Part shown: positions 16,650 through 25,383 of the stretch, piece by piece
Position numbering within the stretch: the first letter of the stretch is position 1
Layout of the letters: each line of letters begins with the position of its first letter
Origin: Bacillota bacterium
GTDB taxonomy: Bacteria; Bacillota; Clostridia; Acetivibrionales; DTU013
DNA: 64,000 nt
NCBI GenBank assembly: GCA_023412665.1
Contig: JAEZCA010000023.1
Location: forward strand, 1-64,000
Reading direction: 5' to 3'
The notes under the pieces: generated by a model
Databases searched by the model: none
Seen by the model: the letters and a program-made list of their open reading frames with translations, nothing else
What the model was told of the DNA's origin: nothing
Program-made: the position numbers and the translations under genes

Positions 16650-16847
16650 TCAGGCGATTTTCCTCTTGAATACTGCTATTACATACCTGGTCTGGCCCTG
16701 GCTCATATTTGTGTCAAAGCAGGTTACAAGCTCCCACCCATCTGAGCCCAGCTGATTCAATTCATCCTGGAATGCATTAAGGTCAAGGATACCGCCCATA
16801 ACACCCTTACCTTCGAATTGGACTGTCTGATACTGCCATCTTTCCAT
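16650..16847 (-). CDS. DUF4177 domain protein
   Basis: This 65-residue protein begins MERWQYQTVQFEG, carries LNQLGSDGWELVTCF in the middle and ends in YVIAVFKRKIA. This is the pattern of DUF4177 (W-x-Y, then LN-LG-x-x-GWELV, then a KR end), small cytoplasmic proteins of unknown role. The ATG at 16847 has AGGTG 6 nt upstream. That ribosome site contains the TGA of a 20-codon ORF just before it, which suggests translational coupling. Confidence 0.8.
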   Translation of the reverse strand: MERWQYQTVQFEGKGVMGGILDLNAFQDELNQLGSDGWELVTCFDTNMSQGQTRYVIAVFKRKIA

Positions 16848-16852
16848 GAATA

Positions 16853-16915
16853 TCACCTATCCTTCTTATCAGTCTTGTTCCTGCACGGGCATTCGTCTGT
16901 TTCGGTTAATCGCAT
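16853..16915 (-). CDS. 20-residue small ORF upstream of DUF4177 gene
   Basis: The minus strand reads GGAGG-TAAAA-ATG followed by 20 codons (MRLTETDECPCRNKTDKKDR) and a TGA lying inside the ribosome site of the DUF4177 gene. The near-perfect Shine-Dalgarno sequence, the CPC motif and the coupled stop argue for real translation. It starts 26 nt after the TPR lipoprotein stop. It may be a shortened form of small Cys-rich proteins with CPC motifs, or a leader peptide. Its function is unknown. Confidence 0.5.
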   Translation of the reverse strand: MRLTETDECPCRNKTDKKDR

Positions 16916-16940
16916 TTTTACCTCCGGCGTTCGTCATACT

Positions 16941-17582
16941 TTAATCTTTGAGCATGTCGATCCTGGACTGTATTTCGGCGGCATTCTGATACCCCAATAC
17001 CTTTGACTGATTGAGCAGCTCTTCTGCTCTCTCGAAATCCCCGATCATGGCATATGCCAGGGCGGCGTTTCCATGAGCGACCGCCAGGGTGGGGTTAAGC
17101 TCAATTGCCTTGTCAAATTCCACTACAGCTTTTTCCGGTTCATTCTTGATTATATATAGCGTACCAAGGCTGGAGCGCAGTTCGGCATATTCTGGATCAA
17201 TATCCAGTGCCTTTATGTAGCAGTCCTCTGCATCGGTAAGGTCACCGTTCTGGCGGTATGCCACACCCAGGTTTACCCAGCCTGAAACCGATGTGCTGTC
17301 TTCCTCCAGAGACGTTTTATAAGCTTCTATAGCCTTTTCATAGTCGCCAAGCTCCAGATAGCAGCCGCCGAGTACGCTGTATACTTCTGACTGCTCATAT
17401 TTATCAGTTCCGTTTTTAACTGCATCATTCAGAGCTTCAATGGCTTCTTCATACTTACCATCCTGGTAAAGCTCCACTCCCTTCATTGCGGATGCATCAC
17501 CGCTGCCTCCCAATAATGATGTGCAGGATACAAGCAGTGAAAGAAACAGTATGCTTATAAATGGAATGACAAGCTTTTTCAT
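16941..17582 (-). CDS. TPR-repeat lipoprotein
   Basis: This 213-residue exported protein has a type II signal peptide (hydrophobic residues 4-19, lipobox LLVSC with Cys20) that should anchor it on the outer face of the membrane. From about residue 33 come roughly five tetratricopeptide repeats, for example AMKGVELYQDGKYEEAIEAL, YSVLGGCYLELGDYEKAIEA and GNAALAYAMIGDFERAEELL. TPR arrays bind partner proteins. It heads a minus-strand run with the 20-codon ORF and the DUF4177 gene, and diverges from the NifU-like gene across 312 nt. The specific partner is unknown. Confidence 0.88.
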   Translation of the reverse strand: MKKLVIPFISILFLSLLVSCTSLLGGSGDASAMKGVELYQDGKYEEAIEALNDAVKNGTDKYEQSEVYSVLGGCYLELGDYEKAIEAYKTSLEEDSTSVSGWVNLGVAYRQNGDLTDAEDCYIKALDIDPEYAELRSSLGTLYIIKNEPEKAVVEFDKAIELNPTLAVAHGNAALAYAMIGDFERAEELLNQSKVLGYQNAAEIQSRIDMLKD

Positions 17583-17894
17583 AAATAATCCCCGCTTTAT
17601 TTATTTTAGATACATAACATTATACTACTAATTGTTAGCAAATTCTTCATTGATAAATACAAATTCCAATGCCGGCGGAGAACTCCAGTATATTCATTAT
17701 AATTTACTGTCTGATAAAAAATTAACATATACTTTTTTGCAATATTATAGTAAAATAATTGTTGGCATATCTGCCATGCTTTGCACATATGCGGCATGAA
17801 ATTCGCAAGTCGAAGCAAACCCGGCAAAAACCGGTTAATGGATGGTCCGTCAGGTCAATCGGATCACAATATTCATATGGAAAGGGGTCATAGA
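17583..17894. other. Divergent intergenic region, TPR lipoprotein / NifU-like gene
   Basis: No gene is supported here. The A/T-rich part around 17700-17760 offers a TATAAT on the minus strand and TATA-like boxes on the plus strand, so promoters for both genes probably lie there. I could not fix -35/-10 pairs with confidence. Short inverted sequences (GGCATATCTGCC, CATGC...GCATG) occur near 17763-17800. Confidence 0.4.
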
Positions 17895-18587
17895 ATGATT
17901 TATTCACATGAAGTTGAAAGAATGACGTGTGTGGCAAAGGGACCCAATCATGGTCCTGCGCCGATTCCCCAGGAAGGGAAATGGGTACAGTCGAAGGAGA
18001 TCAAGGATATATCCGGTCTGACGCATGGAATAGGCTGGTGCGCACCGCAGCAGGGTGCCTGCAAGCTTACGCTCAACGTTAAGGATGGAGTAATACAGGA
18101 AGCATTGGTCGAGACGATCGGCTGCTCCGGCATGACTCATTCCGCTGCAATGGCATCTGAGATACTTCCCGGCAAAACTATTCTTGAAGCATTGAATACG
18201 GACCTGGTATGTGACGCTATCAACACTGCGATGAGAGAGCTGTTCCTGCAGATCGCATACGGCAGGACACAGACTGCATTTTCCGAAGGCGGTCTCCCGA
18301 TAGGAGCAGGCCTTGAGGATCTTGGCAAGGGCCTCCGGAGCCAGGTCGGAACCATGTTTGGAACGCTGGCAAAGGGTCCCAGGTATCTGGAATTGGCGGA
18401 GGGCTATGTTACCCGTACCGCACTTGATGAGAACAACGAAATCATTGGCTATGAATTTGTTCACCTCGGCAAGATGATGGAAATGGTCAAAAAGGGTATG
18501 GATGCCAATGAAGCTATCAAAAAGGCAACCAGCAAGTATGGTCGGTTTGATGAAGCTGCAAGGGTCATCGATCCGAGAGAAGAATAA
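17895..18587 (+). CDS. NifU-like iron-sulfur scaffold-type protein
   Basis: This 230-residue protein resembles the NifU/IscU N-terminal scaffold fold. Conserved Cys lie in GIGWCAPQQGACKLTL and ETIGCSGMTHSAAMASE, the latter matching the G-C-x-x-S/T region of scaffolds. It is longer than IscU (about 130) and continues into a helical C-terminal part. The start at 17895 has AAAGGGG upstream; a longer frame to 17781 has no support. The GGGtGRT gene follows 18 nt downstream, the usual pairing in anaerobes. A role in Fe-S or metal handling is inferred from the family; the true target is not known. Confidence 0.82.
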   Translation: MIYSHEVERMTCVAKGPNHGPAPIPQEGKWVQSKEIKDISGLTHGIGWCAPQQGACKLTLNVKDGVIQEALVETIGCSGMTHSAAMASEILPGKTILEALNTDLVCDAINTAMRELFLQIAYGRTQTAFSEGGLPIGAGLEDLGKGLRSQVGTMFGTLAKGPRYLELAEGYVTRTALDENNEIIGYEFVHLGKMMEMVKKGMDANEAIKKATSKYGRFDEAARVIDPREE

Positions 18588-18605
18588 TGGGGGAGGGTCA
18601 AAGAC

Positions 18606-19616
18606 ATGGCATTGTTTGAAAGTTATGAAAGAAGGATAGACCAGGTTAATGCCGCTTTGAAAAAATACGGCATCACCTCGATCGAAGAAGCTAAAAAGAT
18701 ATGTGACGACGCAGGCGTAGACGCATATAACATAGTTAAGGGAATTCAGCCGATATGCTTTGAAAATGCATGCTGGTCTTATACAGCTGGCGCAGCCATT
18801 GCTATCAAAAAGGGCTGCAGAAAGGCTGCAGATGCAGCTGAAGCAATCGGCGAAGGCCTTCAGGCATTCTGTATCCCAGGCTCTGTTGCAGATGACAGAA
18901 AGGTTGGCCTGGGTCATGGAAATCTCGGAGCAATGCTGCTTCGCGAAGATACAAAATGCTTTGCATTCCTTGCAGGACATGAATCCTTTGCAGCTGCAGA
19001 GGGCGCTATCGGTATAGCAAGATCCGCCAACAAGGTAAGGACTGAGCCCCTCAAGGTCATACTCAACGGACTTGGCAAGGATGCTGCTCAGATAATATCC
19101 AGGATCAATGGTTTTACATATGTTCAGACAAAGTTCGACTATTTCACAGGCAAGCTTGAAATAGTTAAAGAAATTGCATACTCCAAGGGTGAAAGATCCA
19201 AGGTCAGATGCTATGGAGCTGATGATGTAAGAGAAGGTGTTGCTATAATGCACCTGGAAAAGGTTGACGTTTCCATCACCGGTAACTCAACAAACCCGAC
19301 CAGGTTCCAGCATCCAGTAGCAGGCACCTACAAGAAGGAATGCTCCGAGCTGGGCAAAAAGTACTTCTCTGTTGCTTCCGGCGGCGGCACCGGCAGAACT
19401 CTCCATCCGGACAATATGGCAGCAGGTCCTGCTTCCTACGGCATGACCGACACAATGGGAAGAATGCATTCCGACGCTCAGTTTGCAGGATCCTCCTCAG
19501 TTCCGGCCCATGTTGAAATGATGGGACTCATCGGAATGGGCAACAACCCGATGGTTGGCGCAACGGTTTCTGTAGCAGTGGCTATTCAGGAAGCAGCTGA
19601 TGCAAACCGCTTCTGA
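18606..19616 (+). CDS. GGGtGRT family protein
   Basis: This 336-residue protein carries the defining SGGGTGRTLHPDNM motif near residue 262. Conserved Cys residues occur in QPICFENACWSY (about 50-57) and elsewhere. These proteins are nearly always encoded beside a NifU-like scaffold in strict anaerobes; the biochemical function is not established. There is no signal peptide or membrane helix, so it is cytoplasmic. Codon use is strongly biased, with a long spurious antisense frame, which fits high expression. A strong terminator follows at 19650, so the two genes form a closed operon. Confidence 0.88.
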   Translation: MALFESYERRIDQVNAALKKYGITSIEEAKKICDDAGVDAYNIVKGIQPICFENACWSYTAGAAIAIKKGCRKAADAAEAIGEGLQAFCIPGSVADDRKVGLGHGNLGAMLLREDTKCFAFLAGHESFAAAEGAIGIARSANKVRTEPLKVILNGLGKDAAQIISRINGFTYVQTKFDYFTGKLEIVKEIAYSKGERSKVRCYGADDVREGVAIMHLEKVDVSITGNSTNPTRFQHPVAGTYKKECSELGKKYFSVASGGGTGRTLHPDNMAAGPASYGMTDTMGRMHSDAQFAGSSSVPAHVEMMGLIGMGNNPMVGATVSVAVAIQEAADANRF

Positions 19617-19649
19617 TAAGTGACGGTTAAAACTGTTAAATAACACATT

Positions 19650-19695
19650 AGAGGATTTTTCATGTCGTAATACGATTTGAAAAATCCTCTTTTTC
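19650..19695 (+). terminator. Terminator of the NifU-like/GGGtGRT operon
   Basis: A 13-bp perfect stem AGAGGATTTTTCA/TGAAAAATCCTCT with a 15-nt loop is followed by TTTTT. A partial second copy of the downstream arm (AGTCCTCTTTTTT) follows at about 19721. Confidence 0.9.
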
Positions 19696-19745
19696 ATGTT
19701 CTCATTGCTAATCGCTTGAGAAGTCCTCTTTTTTATGCTCTCATT

Positions 19746-20612
19746 CTAATCTTCTTTGCCCAATGACTGGGCATGCTCTCTGGAAATGTTCCGGTAGGAT
19801 GTTGGAGACATACCTCTTTTTGCTATAAATTGCCTGATGAAATAAGTATCATATTCAAATCCGGTTGCATGAGCAATTTCATTCAAACTCATATCTGTGT
19901 GTATCAGAAGATCCCCGGCGACTTGCAATCTATATCTCATTAAGTAGCCCATTGCGGTACAACCGTATTTCTCCTTGAATAGATTGTTCAGCGATACCCG
20001 GTTCAGGCATGCATAACGGGATATATCATTTACTGATAACTTATTGAAATAGTTTGTGATAATATATTCTCTGGCCAGATCGACAGCCGACGGCTCTATT
20101 TGACGGTTCAGATTCTCAAGCATGCCGAGGATCTGTATAAGATATTTTTTGATCCTGCATACCCAAAGCTCATCACTCTGGGCTGCCACCTCTGTCCCAA
20201 GGATGAAGAACCATTCATATAACTGTAAATATGCTTTGTGGGGGACAGTCAGCACTCCTGCAGGTAAATAATCTCTATCGAAAAGTGCCATGCCGGTTTG
20301 TATTCTTAAGTTTGCCGGAAGGGTGTCAGGCTTTTCTGTTACTCGTGTACTATTTAGAAAATCAGCGTGGAAGCTAAAGGATTGTGCTGCAATATTGCAT
20401 TTCTCGGTAATGCTTATCGAATCCGACTCAGTCACGAATAAAAAACCTGGCGCACCTATTTCTATGGGATGTCCGTTCAGCAGCTCTTTAATACTTCCGT
20501 TTGTAAGGAAAACGAGAGTGAATCGTCCCGCATATGGAAGATGAATTAAATCTTCTGCAGTAATAAAATCAATATCCACCGTTCGATTTTTGTATCGATC
20601 AAATTGGGACAT
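19746..20612 (-). CDS. AraC-family transcription regulator
   Basis: This 288-residue regulator has an N-terminal cupin-type ligand domain (about residues 1-165) and a C-terminal pair of AraC helix-turn-helices (about 185-282). These read KLSVNDISRYACLNRVSLNNLFKEK and MSLNEIAHATGFEYDTYFIRQF, with the usual GMSPTSYR end. The start codon has a GGGGG site. It diverges from the epoxide-hydrolase-like gene across 129 nt, so it probably controls that gene and senses a related small molecule. The ligand is unknown. Confidence 0.9.
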   Translation of the reverse strand: MSQFDRYKNRTVDIDFITAEDLIHLPYAGRFTLVFLTNGSIKELLNGHPIEIGAPGFLFVTESDSISITEKCNIAAQSFSFHADFLNSTRVTEKPDTLPANLRIQTGMALFDRDYLPAGVLTVPHKAYLQLYEWFFILGTEVAAQSDELWVCRIKKYLIQILGMLENLNRQIEPSAVDLAREYIITNYFNKLSVNDISRYACLNRVSLNNLFKEKYGCTAMGYLMRYRLQVAGDLLIHTDMSLNEIAHATGFEYDTYFIRQFIAKRGMSPTSYRNISREHAQSLGKED

Positions 20613-20741
20613 TGTTTTCCCCCTATCTACAGATAGTATAGTCAGAAACTTCAGATGTTTTATTGTATAAGTTACTGTTTCTGCTACTCTTTTAATATAG
20701 CTCAGTTATCAGGTTTTCACAATATAGGAAGGGGAATCGAT

Positions 20742-21896
20742 ATGTCTGCTGAACATTTTCAAATACATATGTCCGGTGAGATACTCGCTGATTTATATAA
20801 ACGGCTTGATCAAGTCCGTTGGCCGGAATGCAGCCATACTGCCAGCTGGGAGAGGGGTACTGATATTGAGTACTTGCAGCATTTGATATCTTATTGGAAA
20901 AATCGCTTTGATTGGTTGGCAAAAGAAGCTGAGTTAAACCGGCTTTCTCATTTTATCAGTAATATCGATGGAATTTCGATACATTATGTGTATGAGCGCA
21001 GCAACGTTCCCGGTGCGTTGCCTGTTATCCTTACCCATGGATGGCCGGACAGCTTTGTACGATATTTAAAACTGATACCTTATCTGACTGATCCAGTCAA
21101 GCATGGAGGTGACCCTGAGGACGTTTTTGATGTTATCATTCCGTCTCTGCCCGGATTTGGATTCTCCGGCCTCCCGAAACAAGGCGGCCTTAACAATCTC
21201 CATGTTGCACAATTATGGGCAAAGCTGATGACTAAGGAGCTTGGCTATAGTAAATTTGTTGCTGCCGGAGGAGATATAGGGTCCGGTGTGACCAGGTATC
21301 TGGCGTTAAAGCATCCGGAGCTGCTATATGGGATACATTTGACTGATATCGGCATCATAAAAAGTATTCTTAGCACCCAGGATGATAAGGCGCTATCCGA
21401 CGAAGAGCTTCAATATATAGCAAGGGCCCAAAAATGGATAGCCAATGAAGGCGCATATATGTCGCTGCAATCAACTAAGCCTCATACCCTTGCATATGGG
21501 CTTTCTGACTCACCGGCAGGTCTGGCCGCCTGGATAATCGAAAAATTTCAAGCCTGGAGTGATTGTAAAGGGGATCTCAGACAACGTTTCAGTGAAGATG
21601 AATTGCTGACCAATATCATGATCTATTGGATCACCAATACGATCAATTCATCGTTTTCTATGTATTATGAGAATTCTCATACCTTGCCGGCAATGGAGAG
21701 AATAACAGTTCCGACTGGAGTTGCTCTTTTTCCGGCAGATATTTTGCTGCCTCCCTATGAATGGGCCAAGAAAAATCTGAATATCACCCGCTGGACAATA
21801 ATGCAGCGCGGCGGACATTTTGCGGCAATGGAAGAGCCTGAGCTTTTGGCTGAGGATATTCGAGCCTTCTGCAAACCTTTTCGAAAGAAGAGATAG
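20742..21896 (+). CDS. Epoxide hydrolase-like alpha/beta hydrolase
   Basis: This 384-residue protein starts with the epoxide hydrolase N-terminal domain (about residues 5-110; LYKRLDQVRWPE, WERGTDIEYLQHLISYW) and continues as an alpha/beta hydrolase. The oxyanion motif HGWPDSF, the nucleophile elbow AAGGDIGSGVTRYLA (Asp) and the C-terminal GGHFAAMEEPE (His) are all present, so it should be active, opening epoxides to diols. The ATG at 20742 has AGGAAGGGG upstream; the open frame reaches further without support. It probably responds to the divergent AraC regulator. A haloalkane or other ester substrate cannot be excluded. Confidence 0.9.
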   Translation: MSAEHFQIHMSGEILADLYKRLDQVRWPECSHTASWERGTDIEYLQHLISYWKNRFDWLAKEAELNRLSHFISNIDGISIHYVYERSNVPGALPVILTHGWPDSFVRYLKLIPYLTDPVKHGGDPEDVFDVIIPSLPGFGFSGLPKQGGLNNLHVAQLWAKLMTKELGYSKFVAAGGDIGSGVTRYLALKHPELLYGIHLTDIGIIKSILSTQDDKALSDEELQYIARAQKWIANEGAYMSLQSTKPHTLAYGLSDSPAGLAAWIIEKFQAWSDCKGDLRQRFSEDELLTNIMIYWITNTINSSFSMYYENSHTLPAMERITVPTGVALFPADILLPPYEWAKKNLNITRWTIMQRGGHFAAMEEPELLAEDIRAFCKPFRKKR

Positions 21897-21955
21897 GAAA
21901 AGTACTAATATCATTCAATATTCGTTGTCTTTGAAAAGTGCTTATACCAGGTGAT

Positions 21956-22699
21956 TCAGCACTTTCCATATACTCTGGTGAAGTCCCTGCCGAATCGCTC
22001 TTCAAGAAAAAGCGCCAGATCCGCTGTACTGATAAGAGCATATCCGTCATCACAGTATGCCGGATATTCCGATACGCCTGCTCTGCAATGGATCGATGAG
22101 ATGGTCACGCCGTCCACAGGCGGGATATAGGTATTTGCAACCTCTGAGCATATTTTTTCGGAAAGTGCCTTAGCAGTCTCCACACCTGTATCGGGAAGGA
22201 TGATTATCATTTCATCGCCGCGGTACCAGGTAATGATATCCGAAGCTCTTATACATTTCAGGACAGCCAGGCTGAAGATCGAGAGTATATGGCTGCCAAT
22301 GGTTTGACCGTAGGATTTGCTGATCTCTCTGAAATGGTCAAGAGCCAGCATTATTACACTGACAGGCTTGCTTATTTCCTTTGCCGCAGCAATCTCGGTA
22401 TCCAGTACCTTACCTGCATGGCTTTTGTTATATAGTTCATTGAGTTTGTCCTTTGAAAACCTGTTTCTCAGTTCATCTATAAATGAACTTTTCTCTTTGT
22501 ACAAAAGCCAAAACATCAATGACGCAGCAGATGAGAGAATCAGCAGTGCAATCAAAATTGAAATCATTGTGCGTACAGCCGGGTATCCTCCGTTTGTCAG
22601 ATAACCTGATACAAAAAATACAGCGATCCCTGGGATTGCGCTGATAAGTGCCAGTAAGGGCAGCCTTCGCCCCAATTTGATATTACCGATTATATCCAT
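21956..22699 (-). CDS. Membrane protein with degenerate GGDEF domain
   Basis: This 247-residue protein has two membrane helices (about residues 12-32 and 40-66) and a diguanylate-cyclase-like domain (about 85-240). The metal-site region ALDHFREISKSYGQTIG is recognisable, but the signature loop reads YRGDEMIIIL instead of GGDEF. The first Gly is Arg and the Phe is Met. Cyclase activity is therefore doubtful, and it may bind c-di-GMP or GTP as a receptor. The start at 22699 is chosen for GGAG 10 nt upstream; the frame is open to 22855 with unlikely protein sequence. Confidence 0.75.
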   Translation of the reverse strand: MDIIGNIKLGRRLPLLALISAIPGIAVFFVSGYLTNGGYPAVRTMISILIALLILSSAASLMFWLLYKEKSSFIDELRNRFSKDKLNELYNKSHAGKVLDTEIAAAKEISKPVSVIMLALDHFREISKSYGQTIGSHILSIFSLAVLKCIRASDIITWYRGDEMIIILPDTGVETAKALSEKICSEVANTYIPPVDGVTISSIHCRAGVSEYPAYCDDGYALISTADLALFLEERFGRDFTRVYGKC

Positions 22700-22885
22700 A
22701 ATGCTCATACTCCGACTAAAAGAATGGCAGCTTTTAACCATTGTCAGCATATATTGACAAGATTTGCATGTGCCATACGGTAGTATATCACAATATTGAA
22801 ATATTGGTAAGTAAATTTGAGCATTTTTATTACAAAATTTCGACAAAAAATACAAAAAAAGCGAAAAAAATAGAAAATTCTACTG

Positions 22886-23953
22886 CTAATTAGATAGTTT
22901 TTGCCTCGAAATACCTGCTATTTCAGCACATATCACTTCGTCGGGAATGCCGGCTGTTCTTAAGGGCTTGATTATGTCTGCCTGCAAATCAGGTTTATAG
23001 ACCTTAAGCGCAGTAAACTGTCCTTTTAATGTATACTCGCCCAATGCTGCAGGTATCATTACAGACTCACCTGATCTGACGGGCAGTTCTTCGCGGCCCC
23101 ATGCTATAGACCCTTCGCCTGAAATGAACATATAAATAAAGAATTTACTGCCATCAGCCAGTTCATGGACATATCCGTCGACGTTATAGATCTCTGAACA
23201 GAAATATTCGCTGGAAACTGCAATTTTCTTTCTGCATCCATCCGGCATTGACAGCTCCAGACCGGAATATTTGTCTCTGGGGATGCCGCCGGCTAAATTG
23301 ATCACCTGAAGAGCCTTGTCTATGTGCAGCTCTCTGCCGGTTCTGCCATAGTCGTAAATTCTGTATGAAATATCCGAATTCTGCTGAATCTCCGCCAGCA
23401 TAATGCCCTGTCCTATTGAATGAATCGTACCGGCAGGCATGTAGATAATATCGCCTGGTGACACCTCCACAGTCTTCAGGCAATTCATAATGCTGCTACT
23501 CTTGATGGCTTCAGCAAAGCTTTCGCGAGTCGTACCCGGCAATACACCGCATACAATTTTTGCAGCCGGCCTGGCACTGATAATGTACCACATTTCGTTT
23601 TTTCCATATTCTCCGTTCTCGTTGGTCTGTGCGAATGCATCATCAGGGTGTACCTGTATGGAGAGATTGTTTTCCGCATCGATAAATTTCATGAGCAGTG
23701 GGAACTTCTCAATATCCTTTTGAGGCAGTGCATTACCAATAAGTCTTCTGCCAAGGTGTGATATAAGTTCAGGAAGGGAAGTGCCCTCATATTCACCGTT
23801 CGCAATTATACTTGAACCATTTCTATGGCATGCTACCTCCCAGCTTTCAGCAACGACTCCCTCCGGGGGCAGCGTCTTGCCAAGGGACATCAGATTTCTG
23901 CCGCCCCATACATGGTCTTTATATAACGGCTCGAATTTCAGAGGATAAATCAT
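22886..23953 (-). CDS. manA: Mannose-6-phosphate isomerase, class I
   Basis: This cytoplasmic zinc enzyme interconverts mannose-6-phosphate and fructose-6-phosphate. The 355-residue product starts MIYPLKFEPLYKDHVWGG, with metal-site motifs SIQVHPDD (about residues 99-106), KNEMWYII and PAGTIHSIGQGIMLAEIQQ. It is of the short type used by Bacillota. The ATG at 23953 is chosen because GAGGG lies 7 nt upstream. A stretch matching codons of about 30-62 recurs as a decayed fragment at 33832-33930, in the same orientation, on the far side of the sugar island. Confidence 0.95.
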   Translation of the reverse strand: MIYPLKFEPLYKDHVWGGRNLMSLGKTLPPEGVVAESWEVACHRNGSSIIANGEYEGTSLPELISHLGRRLIGNALPQKDIEKFPLLMKFIDAENNLSIQVHPDDAFAQTNENGEYGKNEMWYIISARPAAKIVCGVLPGTTRESFAEAIKSSSIMNCLKTVEVSPGDIIYMPAGTIHSIGQGIMLAEIQQNSDISYRIYDYGRTGRELHIDKALQVINLAGGIPRDKYSGLELSMPDGCRKKIAVSSEYFCSEIYNVDGYVHELADGSKFFIYMFISGEGSIAWGREELPVRSGESVMIPAALGEYTLKGQFTALKVYKPDLQADIIKPLRTAGIPDEVICAEIAGISRQKLSN

Positions 23954-24052
23954 ACTCGTACCCTCGGAATGGGTTTGCTTTGCAGCATAATTTGGAAACA
24001 TTACATAATACTGCAGCTAAGTTTGTAATGTGAGGATTTTATGTAAAATAAA

Positions 24053-24100
24053 TTGACTAACTAACACATGTTAGTTATACTTATACTAACAAGTGTTAGT
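24053..24100 (+). promoter_or_regulatory. Promoter with twin TetR-type operators, left copy
   Basis: A TTGACT -35 box (24053-24058) and TATACT -10 box (24076-24081) have a 17-bp spacer. Two operators ACTAACA-N2-TGTTAGT lie at 24060-24075, inside the spacer, and at 24085-24100, over the start site, with centres 25 bp apart. The same arrangement stands before the flavoprotein-tetR pair at 33967-34015. Confidence 0.8.
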
Positions 24101-24132
24101 TTTTATTGGATTGAGTTAGGAGGAGTTGTTAT

Positions 24133-24321
24133 ATGCAAAGAGTTTTAGCGATTATCGGCAGTCCCCGCAAGGGTGAAACGTACAAGGCGGTAATGAATTT
24201 TGAGCAGGCCTTGAAAGATTTCGGACCTGTGGAGGTAGAGTATATAATGCTGAGTAAGGTTGCTTTACAGGACTGCACGGGCTGCCACAACTGCATGCCA
24301 TGTGGTGTGAGAGGGGGATGA
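24133..24321 (+). pseudogene. Truncated flavoprotein gene, left copy
   Basis: This 62-codon frame starts MQRVLAIIGSPRKGETYKAV and runs to DCTGCHNC, closely following the first 60 residues of the 262-residue flavoprotein at 34050-34838. It then switches to unrelated codons (MPCGVRGG) and stops. The ribosome site AGGAGG and the operator-bearing promoter are intact, so it may still be expressed, but it lacks most of the flavodoxin fold. DNA identity with the intact copy is roughly 70%, so the duplication is old. The break lies near 24294, at the left edge of the sugar island. Confidence 0.8.
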
Positions 24322-24332
24322 AATTTCCCCCT
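24312..24332. terminator. Possible terminator between converging genes
   Basis: AGGGGG (24312-24317) pairs with CCCCCT (24327-24332) around a 9-nt loop. It lies at the truncation point of the flavoprotein fragment. A T run follows 10 nt later on the plus strand. Confidence 0.4.
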
Positions 24333-24399
24333 ACCAGATCATGTTTTTTTGTTCCTAGAGCCAGTATTTATTTTAGTTTGTAAAGCAGCAGTAGATGGG

Positions 24400-25383
24400 T
24401 TAACCTGAAACAGAAGATTCTTCCGCTTTCCTTTTTACAATAATATCGTCCAGAATTGCAGAACCCGCTTTTTGGGCAGCTAAAAGAATGCCACCGCTTG
24501 TTGGTGTTAAAATAGGAGGATTAAGACTTACACTAAGATTGCTGAGATATTCGCTCAACGGGTCGAGTATCAGTTTACCTGCTTTATATACGCCACCAAA
24601 ATAAGACACATAAGTACAGCTCTCATTGTTGAAACATAATTTATAGTAGAGGCTTTTAATAGTTAGATACAACTCATATGCAGCCCTGTTATATGCATTG
24701 ATTGCCAATGTATCTCCTTTTATGGCAGCCTCGTAAAGTAAAATTTGTATCTTACTTATGCTTGACCTTTTTCCGACAAGATTATTGTTATAATACTCCA
24801 CAATGTCCATATCTCTTTTCAAAGAAAAATCTTCTTTAATAATATTGTACAATGGTCCTTTTGGTTCTCTTCCGTCGGCTTGTTTAACAAATAGACGCAA
24901 TGTCTCGTTTCCAAGCCAGTATGCGGAACCTTCATCAGAAAAGTCTTCATGTGCGCCATTGGATCGGGCTGTTTCACCTTTACTATTCTTTCCAAAGCCT
25001 ATTGCTCCCGTTCCGGCAACCATGTGAATACCAGGTTTTAATGCAAGGGAACCGGCATGCCCAACCTCAACGTCATTTCCAATATACTTAGGGCTATCAG
25101 GGATAATGGCTTCAGCGATGTTCTTAATCTCTTCGTCAGCCTCATAATTTTCACCAAAACAGGGGATACCCCAGGAAGAACTTATAACATGATTTTTTTC
25201 CACACCAGCTTGAGAAAGAAGCTTGCTGATTCCTGAGTCCAAAAGCTTGTAGAGTCCGTCCATACCAATCTGGGGGTATGCACATCCACCAAGTACTATA
25301 TCGCCTAAAGTATGACCCTCGATATCTGTGAGCAAAATGGCTGTTTTGGTTCCGCCGCCGTCAATACTAAGATAGCTCTTCAT
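24400..25383 (-). CDS. BadF/BadG-type sugar kinase, N-acetylglucosamine kinase-like
   Basis: This 327-residue ASKHA-fold kinase probably phosphorylates an N-acetylated amino sugar taken up by the neighbouring transporter. The phosphate-1 motif SIDGGGTKTAILL is at residues 5-17. MVAGTGAIGFG and ARSNGAHEDFSDEGSAYWLG are the family's conserved phosphate and adenosine segments, the latter typical of GlcNAc kinases. The C-terminal TPTSGGILLAAQKAG is also family-like. A GAGGAGG site precedes the ATG. It diverges from the transporter operon across 336 nt holding the operator. Glucosamine kinase activity or another sugar is possible. Confidence 0.82.
   Translation of the reverse strand: MKSYLSIDGGGTKTAILLTDIEGHTLGDIVLGGCAYPQIGMDGLYKLLDSGISKLLSQAGVEKNHVISSSWGIPCFGENYEADEEIKNIAEAIIPDSPKYIGNDVEVGHAGSLALKPGIHMVAGTGAIGFGKNSKGETARSNGAHEDFSDEGSAYWLGNETLRLFVKQADGREPKGPLYNIIKEDFSLKRDMDIVEYYNNNLVGKRSSISKIQILLYEAAIKGDTLAINAYNRAAYELYLTIKSLYYKLCFNNESCTYVSYFGGVYKAGKLILDPLSEYLSNLSVSLNPPILTPTSGGILLAAQKAGSAILDDIIVKRKAEESSVSG

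Noticed and set aside
17904..19253. 449-codon open frame on the minus strand
   Set aside because: It lies wholly antisense to the NifU-like and GGGtGRT genes. It is a by-product of their biased codon use, has no ribosome site and gives no recognisable protein.
22700..22855. Longer start for the GGDEF protein
   Set aside because: The extra residues include many Cys/Ser/Tyr without domain character, and the ATG at 22699 has a good GGAG site.
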